From Vallitalea longa (GTDB lineage: Bacteria; Bacillota; Clostridia; Lachnospirales; Vallitaleaceae), in assembly GCF_027923465.1 (NCBI RefSeq), contig NZ_BRLB01000016.1:1-64000 (forward strand): a stretch of 64,000 bases of DNA, given 5' to 3'. The position numbers were made by a program, and so were the translations under genes. The notes below the pieces were generated by a model. The model did no database searches. It was not told the origin of the DNA and saw nothing but the letters and a program-made list of their open reading frames with translations. Below are positions 28,301 to 37,225 of this stretch, piece by piece (position 1 is the stretch's first letter; every line of letters starts with the position of its first letter).

Positions 28301-28409
28301 TCTTATTTCCGTTTAAGAAATCAGGAGACTTCCATTTATATTTTACTAGTTCTTTTACAAAATTCTCCTGAAAAGTCCTTTCAGAAGCATTTTTAGGTAC
28401 ATTACTCAT
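25326..28409 (-). CDS. hsdR: Type I restriction enzyme, R (motor/nuclease) subunit
   Basis: 1027 residues. The N-terminal PD-(D/E)XK nuclease has D147 (RFDIVL) and E161-x-K163 (NIEQKR). The superfamily 2 motor carries Walker A at 304-310 (TTGSGKT), DEAH (FIVDEAHRT) and FTGTPLF, followed by helicase domain 2 (QAYSRTNRVLG) and a helical C-terminus that binds the methylase complex. HsdR translocates DNA and cuts far from the unmethylated target. AAGGAG precedes ATG 28409, 15 bases after hsdS, so it is last in the hsdMSR operon. All motifs look intact. Confidence 0.95.
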   Translation of the reverse strand: MSNVPKNASERTFQENFVKELVKYKWKSPDFLNGNKKKVTVSDLINHWRGELNRINADQLEGVELTDNEFAQVMAKVGKISNSYEAAKILSIEESTGKIDGIYRDDNPRITRKQITLTILKKAAVSGGDSSYRVAREVVTPNNNRFDIVLLINGLPLINIEQKRTDKSLDEAYGQFIRYYRDGEYCNNFMAFSQMMVITTEIETRYFASPKSINDFNPVFVFHWADKENKTVNNWQKVIEHFLMIPMAHQMVGDYLVIDEAKEEENRKHMLMRPYQVYALQAIEGAAFGWDNEGIAHGGFVWHTTGSGKTITSFKTALFLSTRARFDKVVFLVDRRALDRTTSDNFKAYAAYEPVTVDDTKHTYQLKKQLKLHKSGIIVTTTFKLNALVKELEEAKDNTLADKEIVFIVDEAHRTTMGQMMGVIKEYFKKNGLFYGFTGTPLFDENNIKGKINKKSEVINTTEKLFGPILHQYTIDEAISDGNVLGFYVDYINTGEFKSYDDLREQLVEIIKEEHPELGDRESERKVQEWSEADVELQASKRNILTYQDETHMPRVVEEILNNWETQSQGREFNAILTVAYKKRVIAFYNEFKKQLNERGEKLNVTMTFSFGNENDTDNISPAIIKEMFKDYSEFTGIEFIVGDKKHGEDAYFEDVVERATRGGSKRNKKNIDLVIVADQLLTGYDSQRLNTLYVDRSLELQGLIQAYSRTNRVLGKNKEFGTIVNFQYPRLTKQTVENALKLYGSGGSSSRAIVDTYIVAVEKFNISVLEMVESLPDPSKWEELKDDQEGKDKFIISFKDAAEQLNLVEQYYEYQWKDDTFGIDEHTWLKYVGAYKNLTRKEGPDDPVINIIKPLVGKTKLAGTQVIDAAHIIGLIGSKVSNVDGIQTVDEEILRIIHEQIQELSDMGEDNKAHLLKEFVDTELVPGNLSYNLNFDDAYDIWKKDKLKADIDDLADRWGIDKDWLFKSVNAFSVAQAKVIPYIDELTKSVDYDKATDKSAGNKLKHMMTLTCKLPELMVEMKQKYA

Positions 28410-28424
28410 AATTTACGCTCCTTT

Positions 28425-29624
28425 TTAAATAAACATCTCATTTAAGTATGCTTTTTTTATATCTTGTAGTTTATCAAGCTTACGCTGATGAAGGGTGATA
28501 AGGTTGTCGATATTTTGAAAATACTCGCCAATTCGCTGTTGTTCCTCAATTTTGGGTAGTGGAATTGGAAAATTAACCAACACATTTTGATTAAGATGTT
28601 TAATCGTTCCACCAGTAGCTTGCTTGTCTGCATAATCCAATAAAAATGGTGCTGCAAGATAATGATATAGGTATAAATTACTTATGTTTTTATCCTTTCC
28701 TTTAATAACAAACACACCTGCATTTAATGTCGCTGGTTTTTCCATATCCCTTATATATGCGACTTTTCCAATAGTTCCGTCCTTTGTGATTAATACATCT
28801 CCATTCTTAACTTGAATGTTTGCGTCTTGACTATATCTTTCTTTATTAATGTAATGACAATTTGTGAAATCAATCTGGCCGTTTTCGAAGTCTGTACCTG
28901 TAATAAGGTAGTAATCACCCTTATCGAGAAACTCCTTTTGTGTGAGGCCTTGCCAACCTATACGTGCTTTCATTGTAGCTATCTCATCCAACTTACGCTG
29001 TTCCCAATCGTCAGTAAAACCAACAAATCTTAGTTTTGGCTTACATTCTCCTTCAGCAGGAAACATTTCTATAAGATATGCTTTTTTTAATTCTTTCATC
29101 TTATCTAACTTACGCTGATTAAGGGTGATAAGGTTGTCGAGAATCTTAAAAAAGACTCCAATAGCTTTTTCCTCGATATCTGTTTTCGGAAAATATATTT
29201 CATATTTTGATAATTGAGGTACTGTTAACTGTGGAACCCCTGTGGATTCAACCAGAACTTCATGGTTGTTTATAGCATGTTCTAAAAAGTCAACATCATG
29301 CTTAGTTTTTACAGATAACAATCTCACAACTGGCGTAAAATCGATATTTCTTGCCTTTGCATGACCCACATCACCTCTTCCAGTAACTGTTACTGCAGGA
29401 GCTTTTATTCGATAATCGTCCTCATAATATCCAACAATTCCATCATTGGTTAATGCATTAGCTAAAACAGGATATTTACCAGAATTAACAATTTTATCTT
29501 TATCAATGTCTCCGCCTGCAACTATTTCTATTGCTACATAACCCAACTTATGCTGTTCCCAAGAATCAGCATTCTCGAACTCTTTAAATCGTCTTTTCGG
29601 TACATTTTTCTCATTTTCACTCAT
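28425..29624 (-). CDS. hsdS: Type I restriction-modification specificity subunit
   Basis: 399 residues with two target-recognition domains, each followed by a conserved helical spacer: LDNLITLNQRKLDKMKELKK and IDNLITLHQRKLDKLQDIKK. The near-repeat at the DNA level (about 28441-28510 and 29076-29145) is the usual hsdS architecture and a site for recombination that swaps specificity. HsdS sets the bipartite recognition sequence for methylation and cutting; the target cannot be read from sequence. ATG 29624 follows the hsdM stop by two bases, so the genes are translationally coupled. No spare hsdS cassette is seen nearby. Confidence 0.95.
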   Translation of the reverse strand: MSENEKNVPKRRFKEFENADSWEQHKLGYVAIEIVAGGDIDKDKIVNSGKYPVLANALTNDGIVGYYEDDYRIKAPAVTVTGRGDVGHAKARNIDFTPVVRLLSVKTKHDVDFLEHAINNHEVLVESTGVPQLTVPQLSKYEIYFPKTDIEEKAIGVFFKILDNLITLNQRKLDKMKELKKAYLIEMFPAEGECKPKLRFVGFTDDWEQRKLDEIATMKARIGWQGLTQKEFLDKGDYYLITGTDFENGQIDFTNCHYINKERYSQDANIQVKNGDVLITKDGTIGKVAYIRDMEKPATLNAGVFVIKGKDKNISNLYLYHYLAAPFLLDYADKQATGGTIKHLNQNVLVNFPIPLPKIEEQQRIGEYFQNIDNLITLHQRKLDKLQDIKKAYLNEMFI

Positions 29625-29626
29625 TA

Positions 29627-32200
29627 TTACACCACCAATTCGTTCTTAAGTGCTTCAAACTCACTCATCAATCTATCTATTTCCATATCTATCTCTGTCA
29701 GTGTATTTGCATAACGCTCCTGTATCATTTGTAAAGAGTTTAATTCAACTTCCAATGGAATTTGTACTAAACCTACCATTTTTTCAACGGTACTTCCAAA
29801 CCATTTTTTATACATAAGCATATCTACTTCATCATCTGTTAATACTAGAATACGTTCCCCAACAGCATCTTTTAGCTCTTTTTCCTCAGATCTGACAGCT
29901 TTAGTTAGTGAAGATTTATTGCTTATTAATGTTTCAACTTTCTTAAGTAACTGATATTCTTCTGTATCCTTATAAGCTTTCTTTAACTCTGTCTTTAACA
30001 ACTTATTGTCAAAAGCATTACCTATTTCATCGTCTTTGTTCTTTTTCAAAACATCATATAATGAGTTATATTCTTTACTATCTTCATCTTTTGCAGCTTC
30101 TACTAATTGAGTTAATTCTGTTTCTATATCTCGAATGGAATCTTTTTTATTTTCAATCGCTTTTAATTCTCCATGATAAAGTTCTTGTGCAATCAAGTCA
30201 TTAGGAATAATACTTCCAACCCATCCATCTTGTTCTTCTCGTTTATTTTTTCCTGAACCTTTTGTTATCATATTTGGTTCTCTGGTACGACCCATCTTAT
30301 AGAATCCCTCATTAGCAATAAGCTCTATATCATGTGTTAATGCATCTTTCCATATTTCCGCAATGACTTGATATCCATTATATATATCAGTATACTTATA
30401 GTCTGATAAGGTGTTTTTAATGCTTTTAAGCATTTCTCCCATAAGATTTGTAATATCAGTAGAACTATCAACATTTCGTAAGATATTCCAATACTTTTCT
30501 ATATAATCCTTTGTTTTTGCCTTGATTTCATGGGACATATTAGTAATCCGAACATCATTTAGAATCTCGCTTGTTAATTCATCTATTGGTTTTGTAAGTT
30601 TGACATATCCAGGACGAATTGTTTGCAAGTAGCGATTTAAGACATCTGGCACTAGTGCTTGTAATACTGATAGATCATCAATATTTTTTTGTGGAATTCC
30701 ACCCAACAAATGAGCATCTACATCTTGGCTAATTTCTGTATCGATTGATTCAACGTAACGAGGAATATTCATATTATATTCATTTTTCTTGATTTCTTCA
30801 CGTGTAGCAAGATGACTATATCCTGTTATCTCCGCCTTTTCTATGTACACATCTACTATTTTGGCAATGTCTTTTTCTTGAAGTACGTTCTGTTTTCCTA
30901 TTTTAATAAAGCTATTTGATGCATCTATAATAAGTACTGGAGCATCAATTTTACGATTCTTTTTTAATATTATTATTACAACTGGAATTCCTGTATTAGT
31001 AAATAGATTATTAGGTAAACCTATAATTGTATCAATATAATTCTTATCTAGTAATCTTTTTCTTATTTCTCCTTCTGAAGAGCCACGAAATAAAACCCCA
31101 TGTGGTAATACAATTGCCATGGTTCCATTGGTTCCTAGGTGATATAATCCATGTAGTAGAAATGCTAAATCACCTTTTGAATCTGGTGGTAAAGTGCCTG
31201 CTACTTCAAAACGAGGATCGCTTACTTTTAATCCTGCTTTATTCCAATTTTTTGCTGAATAGGGTGGATTCATAACAACCGAATCAAATTGCACTCCTTC
31301 ATTGGGGTTTTTGGGATCTTCTGGCCAATCATTGGAAAGAGTATCCCCATTTTTGATTGTCATTTTTTCTGGACGCACTCCATGAAGAAGAAGATTCATA
31401 CGGGTCAAGTTGTAGGTAGCTGTATTTTTTTCCTGACCATAGTAAGATAAATCTCTTTGCACATTCTTGCCCAAGTGCTTTTTCACTGTTAATAGTAATG
31501 AACCAGACCCAACTGTTGGATCATATATTGATTTTATTTCTGATGATTTGGCAACTATCTGAGCCATAACTTCACTTACTTGATGTGGGGTATAGAATTC
31601 TCCTGCTTTCTTTCCAGATTCCATTGCAAACTGACCAATTAAATACTCATACGCATCTCCAAGAATATCCCCCTTTTGTAATGCCACCATGTTAAGGTCA
31701 GCAAATAGCAATATCAGTGCTTTAATATTTTTGCTTCTTTCATGTAGATTGCTACCTAAAGCAGTATCTGTTAGGTCAAGAGTCGAACTAGAGAATAATC
31801 CTATAAAGTCACTTGAATCACTAGAGACAGCTATTGTTCTTTCAAAACTATTAAGGCTATCCGTAACCTTTTGAACTTCAAAATTCCCTGAATTAATATC
31901 TTTAATCCATGTTTGATAAAGATATTCTGGCGATACATAATACCCCAACACACCTTGTATCATTTTATTGAGTTCATCTCCATACTCAGTCTTTGCCTTA
32001 GCATACTCATCAACTAATTCTTTTTCTGATAGTTGACCTACTCCTGCAGTTATTTTAAAAGTTTCTAATGTTTTATCACTTAAAAACTTGTAGAACATTA
32101 AGCCAAGCATATAATCTTTGTAACGACTTGCATCCATGGAGCCTCTTAATTCATTTGCTCCATCCCATAATCTTCTTTTAATTTCTTCTGATGTAATCAT
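29627..32200 (-). CDS. hsdM: Type I restriction-modification N6-adenine methyltransferase subunit (long form)
   Basis: 857 residues. It has a helical N-terminal HsdM domain, a SAM-binding motif DPTVGSGSLL at 228-237, the catalytic NPPY at 311-314 and a long C-terminal extension of about 300 residues rich in coiled coil (ELTQLVEAAKDEDSKEYNSL). Usual HsdM proteins are near 500-550 residues; this long form occurs in many Firmicutes systems and may hold regions that contact HsdS. It methylates adenine in the recognition site. AGGAGG precedes ATG 32200; first gene of the operon. Confidence 0.95.
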   Translation of the reverse strand: MITSEEIKRRLWDGANELRGSMDASRYKDYMLGLMFYKFLSDKTLETFKITAGVGQLSEKELVDEYAKAKTEYGDELNKMIQGVLGYYVSPEYLYQTWIKDINSGNFEVQKVTDSLNSFERTIAVSSDSSDFIGLFSSSTLDLTDTALGSNLHERSKNIKALILLFADLNMVALQKGDILGDAYEYLIGQFAMESGKKAGEFYTPHQVSEVMAQIVAKSSEIKSIYDPTVGSGSLLLTVKKHLGKNVQRDLSYYGQEKNTATYNLTRMNLLLHGVRPEKMTIKNGDTLSNDWPEDPKNPNEGVQFDSVVMNPPYSAKNWNKAGLKVSDPRFEVAGTLPPDSKGDLAFLLHGLYHLGTNGTMAIVLPHGVLFRGSSEGEIRKRLLDKNYIDTIIGLPNNLFTNTGIPVVIIILKKNRKIDAPVLIIDASNSFIKIGKQNVLQEKDIAKIVDVYIEKAEITGYSHLATREEIKKNEYNMNIPRYVESIDTEISQDVDAHLLGGIPQKNIDDLSVLQALVPDVLNRYLQTIRPGYVKLTKPIDELTSEILNDVRITNMSHEIKAKTKDYIEKYWNILRNVDSSTDITNLMGEMLKSIKNTLSDYKYTDIYNGYQVIAEIWKDALTHDIELIANEGFYKMGRTREPNMITKGSGKNKREEQDGWVGSIIPNDLIAQELYHGELKAIENKKDSIRDIETELTQLVEAAKDEDSKEYNSLYDVLKKNKDDEIGNAFDNKLLKTELKKAYKDTEEYQLLKKVETLISNKSSLTKAVRSEEKELKDAVGERILVLTDDEVDMLMYKKWFGSTVEKMVGLVQIPLEVELNSLQMIQERYANTLTEIDMEIDRLMSEFEALKNELVV

Positions 32201-32220
32201 AATTTTGCCTCCTAATATTT

Positions 32221-32352
32221 CATTTTTTAAATTCTATAATATCACCTATATTAACACCTAGTTCCAGCCCTATCTTCATTCGTGTTTCAATGTGAACAAG
32301 TTGTATTACTCTCTCTGTGATAATGCTGCTACTAAGATTAGAAAGCTTTTTT
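32221..32352 (-). pseudogene. 3' remnant of a small regulator gene upstream of hsdM
   Basis: The minus strand reads KKLSNLSSSIITERVIQLVH, continues with TRMKIGLELGVNIGDIIEFKK and ends in TGA. The tail VNIGDIIEFKK resembles the end of Cro/CI-type regulators often found beside restriction systems. No start or helix-turn-helix remains in frame. Confidence 0.35.
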
Positions 32353-33073
32353 AATCTAGGTTTTGTTCATTTTTTATCAATTAATAATTTTTATAGTTTG
32401 TTATATGTCATTGGTATCATAACTTGGATTTTATCATGAATAAAAATCCTAATCTTTATTATATCATGATATCTCGAAATATTGTACAAATTTCCCATGC
32501 CCACATCCAACAGGGTGGCTAAATCTCTTTGGGAATGTCCTACACAACTAAATTTTATATTTAGTTGTTAAAAGTGAAGCTAGTGAAATTTTAGCACAGC
32601 ATCCTCTACTGTAATTGATTACAAATCTTTAGTATCCATTGAGCATAAACATATTATCACTTTTTATATCTTCAATTGTTTTTTCTAACAAAACAATGTC
32701 ATTATTTTTACTACTACATCCCGTTATTAATAAGCATATATCCATCCATATTTTCACTAAAAAGAGCAAATTGATTACTCACCGAGCTACTAATTATAGA
32801 AATTATGGCTTGTACTAATATGATAATGGGAAGTTAATAACTATAGATATTATCTGCATCCTTAGTATAATAATATTACTAATTAAGTTATTGTATCTTA
32901 ATTAGTAATATATTATACCTCAACTTCCTTTGTATCAATATTTAAAATACGTATTCTAATATTCGACTTTGATATGTATTTAGGTTCTCGAAATATTAAT
33001 ACAATAGGAAATTTGGATATATATTGTATAGTTTCTATAAAAATGATCTTTCTATCTATTTTGGTTTATCAAA
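32353..33073. other. Intergenic region with a long inverted repeat
   Basis: No gene is visible over about 720 bases, and there are many stops in all frames. It contains the inverted repeat at 32873-32911. It separates the restriction operon from the TIR gene and may hold the hsdM promoter. Confidence 0.5.
32873..32911. repeat. Perfect 15-bp inverted repeat
   Basis: ATATTACTAATTAAG (32873-32887) and CTTAATTAGTAATAT (32897-32911) surround a 9-base loop; GGAAGTT (from 32830) and AACTTCC (near 32922) add a second, outer pair. No T run follows. Possible operator, recombination site or transcript-end structure. Confidence 0.5.
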
Positions 33074-34072
33074 TCATTTTCTAATCCAATTTACAATATC
33101 CTCAAAATCATTTTCTGCTAACATAGCAAAGCTCCTTCCATTCTCATCTGATAAGAAATCAAGAAACTCTCCAACATCATTTCTATAGATCTGCCCTATC
33201 TCTTTTAAATCATTTGCTGCGTTTCTAGTTGCTTCATAATCATCAATCTCTTTTATCATCTTTTCTAAGCATTTGTACTGGTTTTTCCAATAGTTCACAT
33301 ACTCTAATCTTGCCAATGGTCCCCCGTAAATATTGGCAGCTATTTTTTTAGGTGCATTTTCACCATAATACTTTCTCTCATTCTCTCCTAATACTACAAA
33401 TAATAACTTCTCCCTATAATGATGGTCTTTTATTGTTTCACCTACCTCATACATACATGCCTGTGAACGCAAATAAGAATCGCTTACCACACTCAAAACA
33501 AAGTCATGAGCCTGAATACTGTTCATAAATTGTTTAAAACTTTCTTTATATGTAATTTGCGTATATCGGGATATTTCTATTTCATTATCCATTTTATCTC
33601 TTATGACACCTTCTAGTAGGTCAACAATTGGTGCATCACATTCCCTATAAGAGATAAATAGTTTTGGGTTTTCAAATCTTTTACTATCCTCTACAATTTC
33701 TATTGAGTTGTCAGTATAGAGATAGTATTTTCCATCTGAAGATACTTTCTGCTTTGTTTTACCTACTTTTATTACAAAAACATTTTTACTGCCTATACGT
33801 ACATTTCCATAACTCTCTAACGGATCTTCTGACAACATATGCTTAACGTTTTCCATTATTTCGCCCATATTGAATGCTTTTAGAAAACCTTTGATACATA
33901 TTTTCCCATCACTAACTTCTGCACCTATCATTATATACCCACCAGCTACATTCGCTAATCCTGAAACACACTTAGCAAGCATTCCTGGGCGCATTTCAAG
34001 AACCATACATACAAGGTTTTCTTTTTTATTATTTTCAATTATTTTCACTATATAGTCTATATTTATTTCCAT
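33074..34072 (-). CDS. AlbA_2 (Schlafen-like) - TIR domain fusion protein
   Basis: 332 residues. Residues 1-130 look like an AlbA_2/Schlafen-type nucleic-acid-binding domain (SGLANVAGGYIMIGAEVSDG). Residues 136-275 form a TIR domain: PKLFISYRECDAPIVDLL, FVLSVVSDSYLRSQACMYEV with the putative catalytic E209 in the SQACMYE loop, then LLFVVLG. Bacterial TIR domains in defence degrade NAD+ or make cyclic ADP-ribose signals. The ATG overlaps the stop of the HSP90-like gene by one base, so the two are coupled. I infer an effector whose trigger is the neighbouring ATPase; I cannot assign it to a named system. Confidence 0.75.
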   Translation of the reverse strand: MEINIDYIVKIIENNKKENLVCMVLEMRPGMLAKCVSGLANVAGGYIMIGAEVSDGKICIKGFLKAFNMGEIMENVKHMLSEDPLESYGNVRIGSKNVFVIKVGKTKQKVSSDGKYYLYTDNSIEIVEDSKRFENPKLFISYRECDAPIVDLLEGVIRDKMDNEIEISRYTQITYKESFKQFMNSIQAHDFVLSVVSDSYLRSQACMYEVGETIKDHHYREKLLFVVLGENERKYYGENAPKKIAANIYGGPLARLEYVNYWKNQYKCLEKMIKEIDDYEATRNAANDLKEIGQIYRNDVGEFLDFLSDENGRSFAMLAENDFEDIVNWIRK

Positions 34073-37000
34073 TATCTAATCTCCTTTATTCTCGTTAATG
34101 GAATTCTATTAATACCTGTAAGTTTTATCATTCTTCCAAAGGTAATCTTCTCAGGCTCATTTTTTCCATCTTCAACCCAAAGTTCCCAATCTTTAGAATA
34201 GTCTAAAACATCCTTTTCTGTTTCATAATATAGACGAATTTCTCCTCCATCAGAAGGTCTTGTCAAAAGATATATTTCCTCTTTCCCTTTTTTTATTATA
34301 AATACAGTCCGAGCTACCTGCTGAAATTTGGATAAGTCGTAATCATCTTTGTGACTAAGATATTTAATAATCCTATTCTTGGAGCGCTCAAGGATTTGTC
34401 TTACATACTCGTAAACTGAACTACCTTGTTTTGTTTCTCGCACAAAATTATCCGCAAACATCTTATTACTAAATGCTTTGTTCAATTCGTCCTCTGAATC
34501 AATACCACATTGAAGTAACACTTCTTCTGTTACTTCTTCTTTTGGCTCAACAAAAGCTTCATCACTATTAATTTGGCTCTGACAGATAATGTCTTCCAAC
34601 ACATCAGGATCCGATATATCATATTTTTGCATAAGAATATCAAATGCTTCTGCCTTCCTTATATTCTCAGCAATTTCTTTGTCATCATATAAATAATACT
34701 TCTTATCATATAACTCTTCAAAAATTACCTTTGCTTTATCATCATTATCATTTATCCACACAAGTAATTTACTAAAACATTTTTTTACTACTTCCAAGTT
34801 ACTTCCCTTGTGTTTCTTTACATATTGGGTAATACACAAAGACAAATCTTCATCTCTTTTTGTACGGTTCTCTGGTAACTTTAAATAAATTTCTTTAGCA
34901 AGCAATTCTTTCCTCACATCATATCCTGCAAATTTCGCCAAATCCTTTAATGTATCATCCATTTCATCATCTAAGAACAGATTATCTTTTACAACGAAAA
35001 CACCATTCTGATTAGGTAATATAGGTTTTGTACTTTTTTCAATCAAGTTCCCATATTCATTTGCAACTGCAAATTCAATAAAATCAGAAATCCAATGCAG
35101 CATATTTTTATTTTCTCTTCCCACATGCTGGGCAAGGTTATCTATACTTTCACACTCACTAATATAGTCAGCAATGCTTGTCATGATATATTTATATCCA
35201 TTTTCTAAGAGCTTATCAGAAACAATTTCCACATATTTAATAGAAAAATGCGCTTTAAAAATTACTGAAGCATACTCAATAATTTTTTTCTGTTGCTCTA
35301 TTCCTTTATAATTGGAAGTAGACAGTTGGATAATATTAAAATAAATCTTCTCTAAGTGCCCTTTATCTGAATTATCTACATTATCTTCTATCGCTTTTAA
35401 TATATCGGAGTTGTGATAATATTTGCATGAAAACCACGCTTGATTTGGTAGTTGCAAATGTATCAGCGACTTCTTACAATCCACACCAAAAAAATTCAAA
35501 AGTTCCTTATACTCAATCAATACATTATCATCAATAGCTAATTCAGATAATAGACAAAAATCACCGTTTTGATTAGGAACAACAGCAACTTGATTGCTGG
35601 TTATCACCTCTACAAATTCTTTATTGCATCCTGCCAAACGGTAATAATTTTCTAACCACTCACTCCATTTGGTATGACCTAAGAGTGCACAAAGCTTGGC
35701 TATATTACCTAATCCATTTAATCTATTTGTCAACTCATGAAATGTGAAATTTCTACATTTATTCCACAAGGAGTTATACCAATAATGAAACTCTTCATAA
35801 CATGGAATAGCCTCTGGATATAAAACACTACCCAATTCCCATAATTGTGTCCTAACTAAATTATCACAATTTGAAACAATAAGTACCTGCGTGTCCCCAA
35901 ACCTATCATTAATTTCTATCCGTTCCTTTTTACAATTTTCTATGATAGGAGTACTTAATATTGTTTTTTTACACGCATCAACAATTTTATCTTTAATCCA
36001 CTTATCATCATACCATTCCTTTATCTCATATCTGTCCAATTTGGTAATATTATATATTCCATACCAACCATTTTTAGATACGTATTGTAATAAGCACTTA
36101 TATAATTCGCAACCCTTAACTAATATTTGGCGATTTTCTTTTATCTCTTCCTCAATTTTTGACTTACTAGTAAGAAATATCCCATCACGTGGTTCGGTGG
36201 GATTAAAGTATGTAGAGTTAATAATAACAGGAAACGGAAAATCATCTGTTCCCACCAATGGAAAATCGCAGAAAATCTTTGGTTGTTCTTTATCATATGA
36301 CTTAATAAATATATTACCTTCTTTTTTCTCAAACATAATAGATATAGTTATATCTTCTTCTGTTAAATTTAATATATAACTTTTATGTTTTTCACCGTTA
36401 ATCTGACTTTCGATTTCATAAACAGCAGCGTTTTCTAATAAATAATTATATTCCATTTTATAGGCATATACTTCTCCAAATGGATCAATTCTAATCTCTT
36501 CAATTTCATGCAGCATAGAGAGTACATACGGAGCTGAAATTCTTAAATTTTTTAATCCCTCCATAGCAACCTCTAGTCCACTATCATCCAAATCATATTC
36601 AAATACAGTATTATAATCATTTTCATCAACAATTTCACAACCATCTATGGGTTTACAGTCACGCAACTGCTCAATTGAACGATGGATAGATTCTATAATC
36701 TCTGACTTTTTTCTTCCAGTTCTGTCCAATGTAATACAGAAACGAGCCAAATCTTTATTTCTATCAATTACTAAACCTGATATTTTCACAGTCTCTGATA
36801 ACAAATGTGTTGTTAAAAAGCCAGTCCCAAATTTTCCACTTTTTCTGTCATCACCCTCTAGTATACGATCTTTAGTCGAAACCTGTTCAATGAGATACAC
36901 AAGATTCTCTGTTGTAAAGGCTTTTCCATTATGGCGAAAAAATACTTTTTTGTTCTCTTTATCTAAATATATACTTATTTTTACTTTTCCTGTAGAATTG

Positions 37001-37170
37001 CATACATCCTTTGCATTCTGGCACAGTTCCCAAATCCACCGTTTTGCACTATTTTCATTATTACTAAAACGCAGTTTTTTTAGCTGATCAATTATTTTAT
37101 TTGCCACGTTTGTTTCATATGCTTCCTGTCTTGCATTTTCAACGCTATTATAAAATTCTGTTTTTTTCAT
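34072..37170 (-). CDS. Large HSP90/sacsin-like GHKL ATPase, putative defence sensor
   Basis: 1032 residues. The N-terminal GHKL fold has E48, N52 and D55 in RWIWELCQNAKDV, a glycine box FRHNGKAF (77-84) and KFGTGF (113-118), as in HSP90, sacsin and MutL. Beyond about 260 the protein is helical, without a domain I recognise, and ends in a beta-rich tail. Proteins of this build (large, sacsin-like) occur in anti-phage contexts; the single-gene Tiamat system is reported to have an HSP90-type ATPase, but I cannot test homology. Coupled by a 1-base overlap to the AlbA_2-TIR gene. GAGGA precedes ATG 37170. Confidence 0.75.
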   Translation of the reverse strand: MKKTEFYNSVENARQEAYETNVANKIIDQLKKLRFSNNENSAKRWIWELCQNAKDVCNSTGKVKISIYLDKENKKVFFRHNGKAFTTENLVYLIEQVSTKDRILEGDDRKSGKFGTGFLTTHLLSETVKISGLVIDRNKDLARFCITLDRTGRKKSEIIESIHRSIEQLRDCKPIDGCEIVDENDYNTVFEYDLDDSGLEVAMEGLKNLRISAPYVLSMLHEIEEIRIDPFGEVYAYKMEYNYLLENAAVYEIESQINGEKHKSYILNLTEEDITISIMFEKKEGNIFIKSYDKEQPKIFCDFPLVGTDDFPFPVIINSTYFNPTEPRDGIFLTSKSKIEEEIKENRQILVKGCELYKCLLQYVSKNGWYGIYNITKLDRYEIKEWYDDKWIKDKIVDACKKTILSTPIIENCKKERIEINDRFGDTQVLIVSNCDNLVRTQLWELGSVLYPEAIPCYEEFHYWYNSLWNKCRNFTFHELTNRLNGLGNIAKLCALLGHTKWSEWLENYYRLAGCNKEFVEVITSNQVAVVPNQNGDFCLLSELAIDDNVLIEYKELLNFFGVDCKKSLIHLQLPNQAWFSCKYYHNSDILKAIEDNVDNSDKGHLEKIYFNIIQLSTSNYKGIEQQKKIIEYASVIFKAHFSIKYVEIVSDKLLENGYKYIMTSIADYISECESIDNLAQHVGRENKNMLHWISDFIEFAVANEYGNLIEKSTKPILPNQNGVFVVKDNLFLDDEMDDTLKDLAKFAGYDVRKELLAKEIYLKLPENRTKRDEDLSLCITQYVKKHKGSNLEVVKKCFSKLLVWINDNDDKAKVIFEELYDKKYYLYDDKEIAENIRKAEAFDILMQKYDISDPDVLEDIICQSQINSDEAFVEPKEEVTEEVLLQCGIDSEDELNKAFSNKMFADNFVRETKQGSSVYEYVRQILERSKNRIIKYLSHKDDYDLSKFQQVARTVFIIKKGKEEIYLLTRPSDGGEIRLYYETEKDVLDYSKDWELWVEDGKNEPEKITFGRMIKLTGINRIPLTRIKEIR

Positions 37171-37225
37171 AATTTATTCCTCACTTTAGCAATGTTCATC
37201 TCAAAAACCTATAGAATAGTATATT

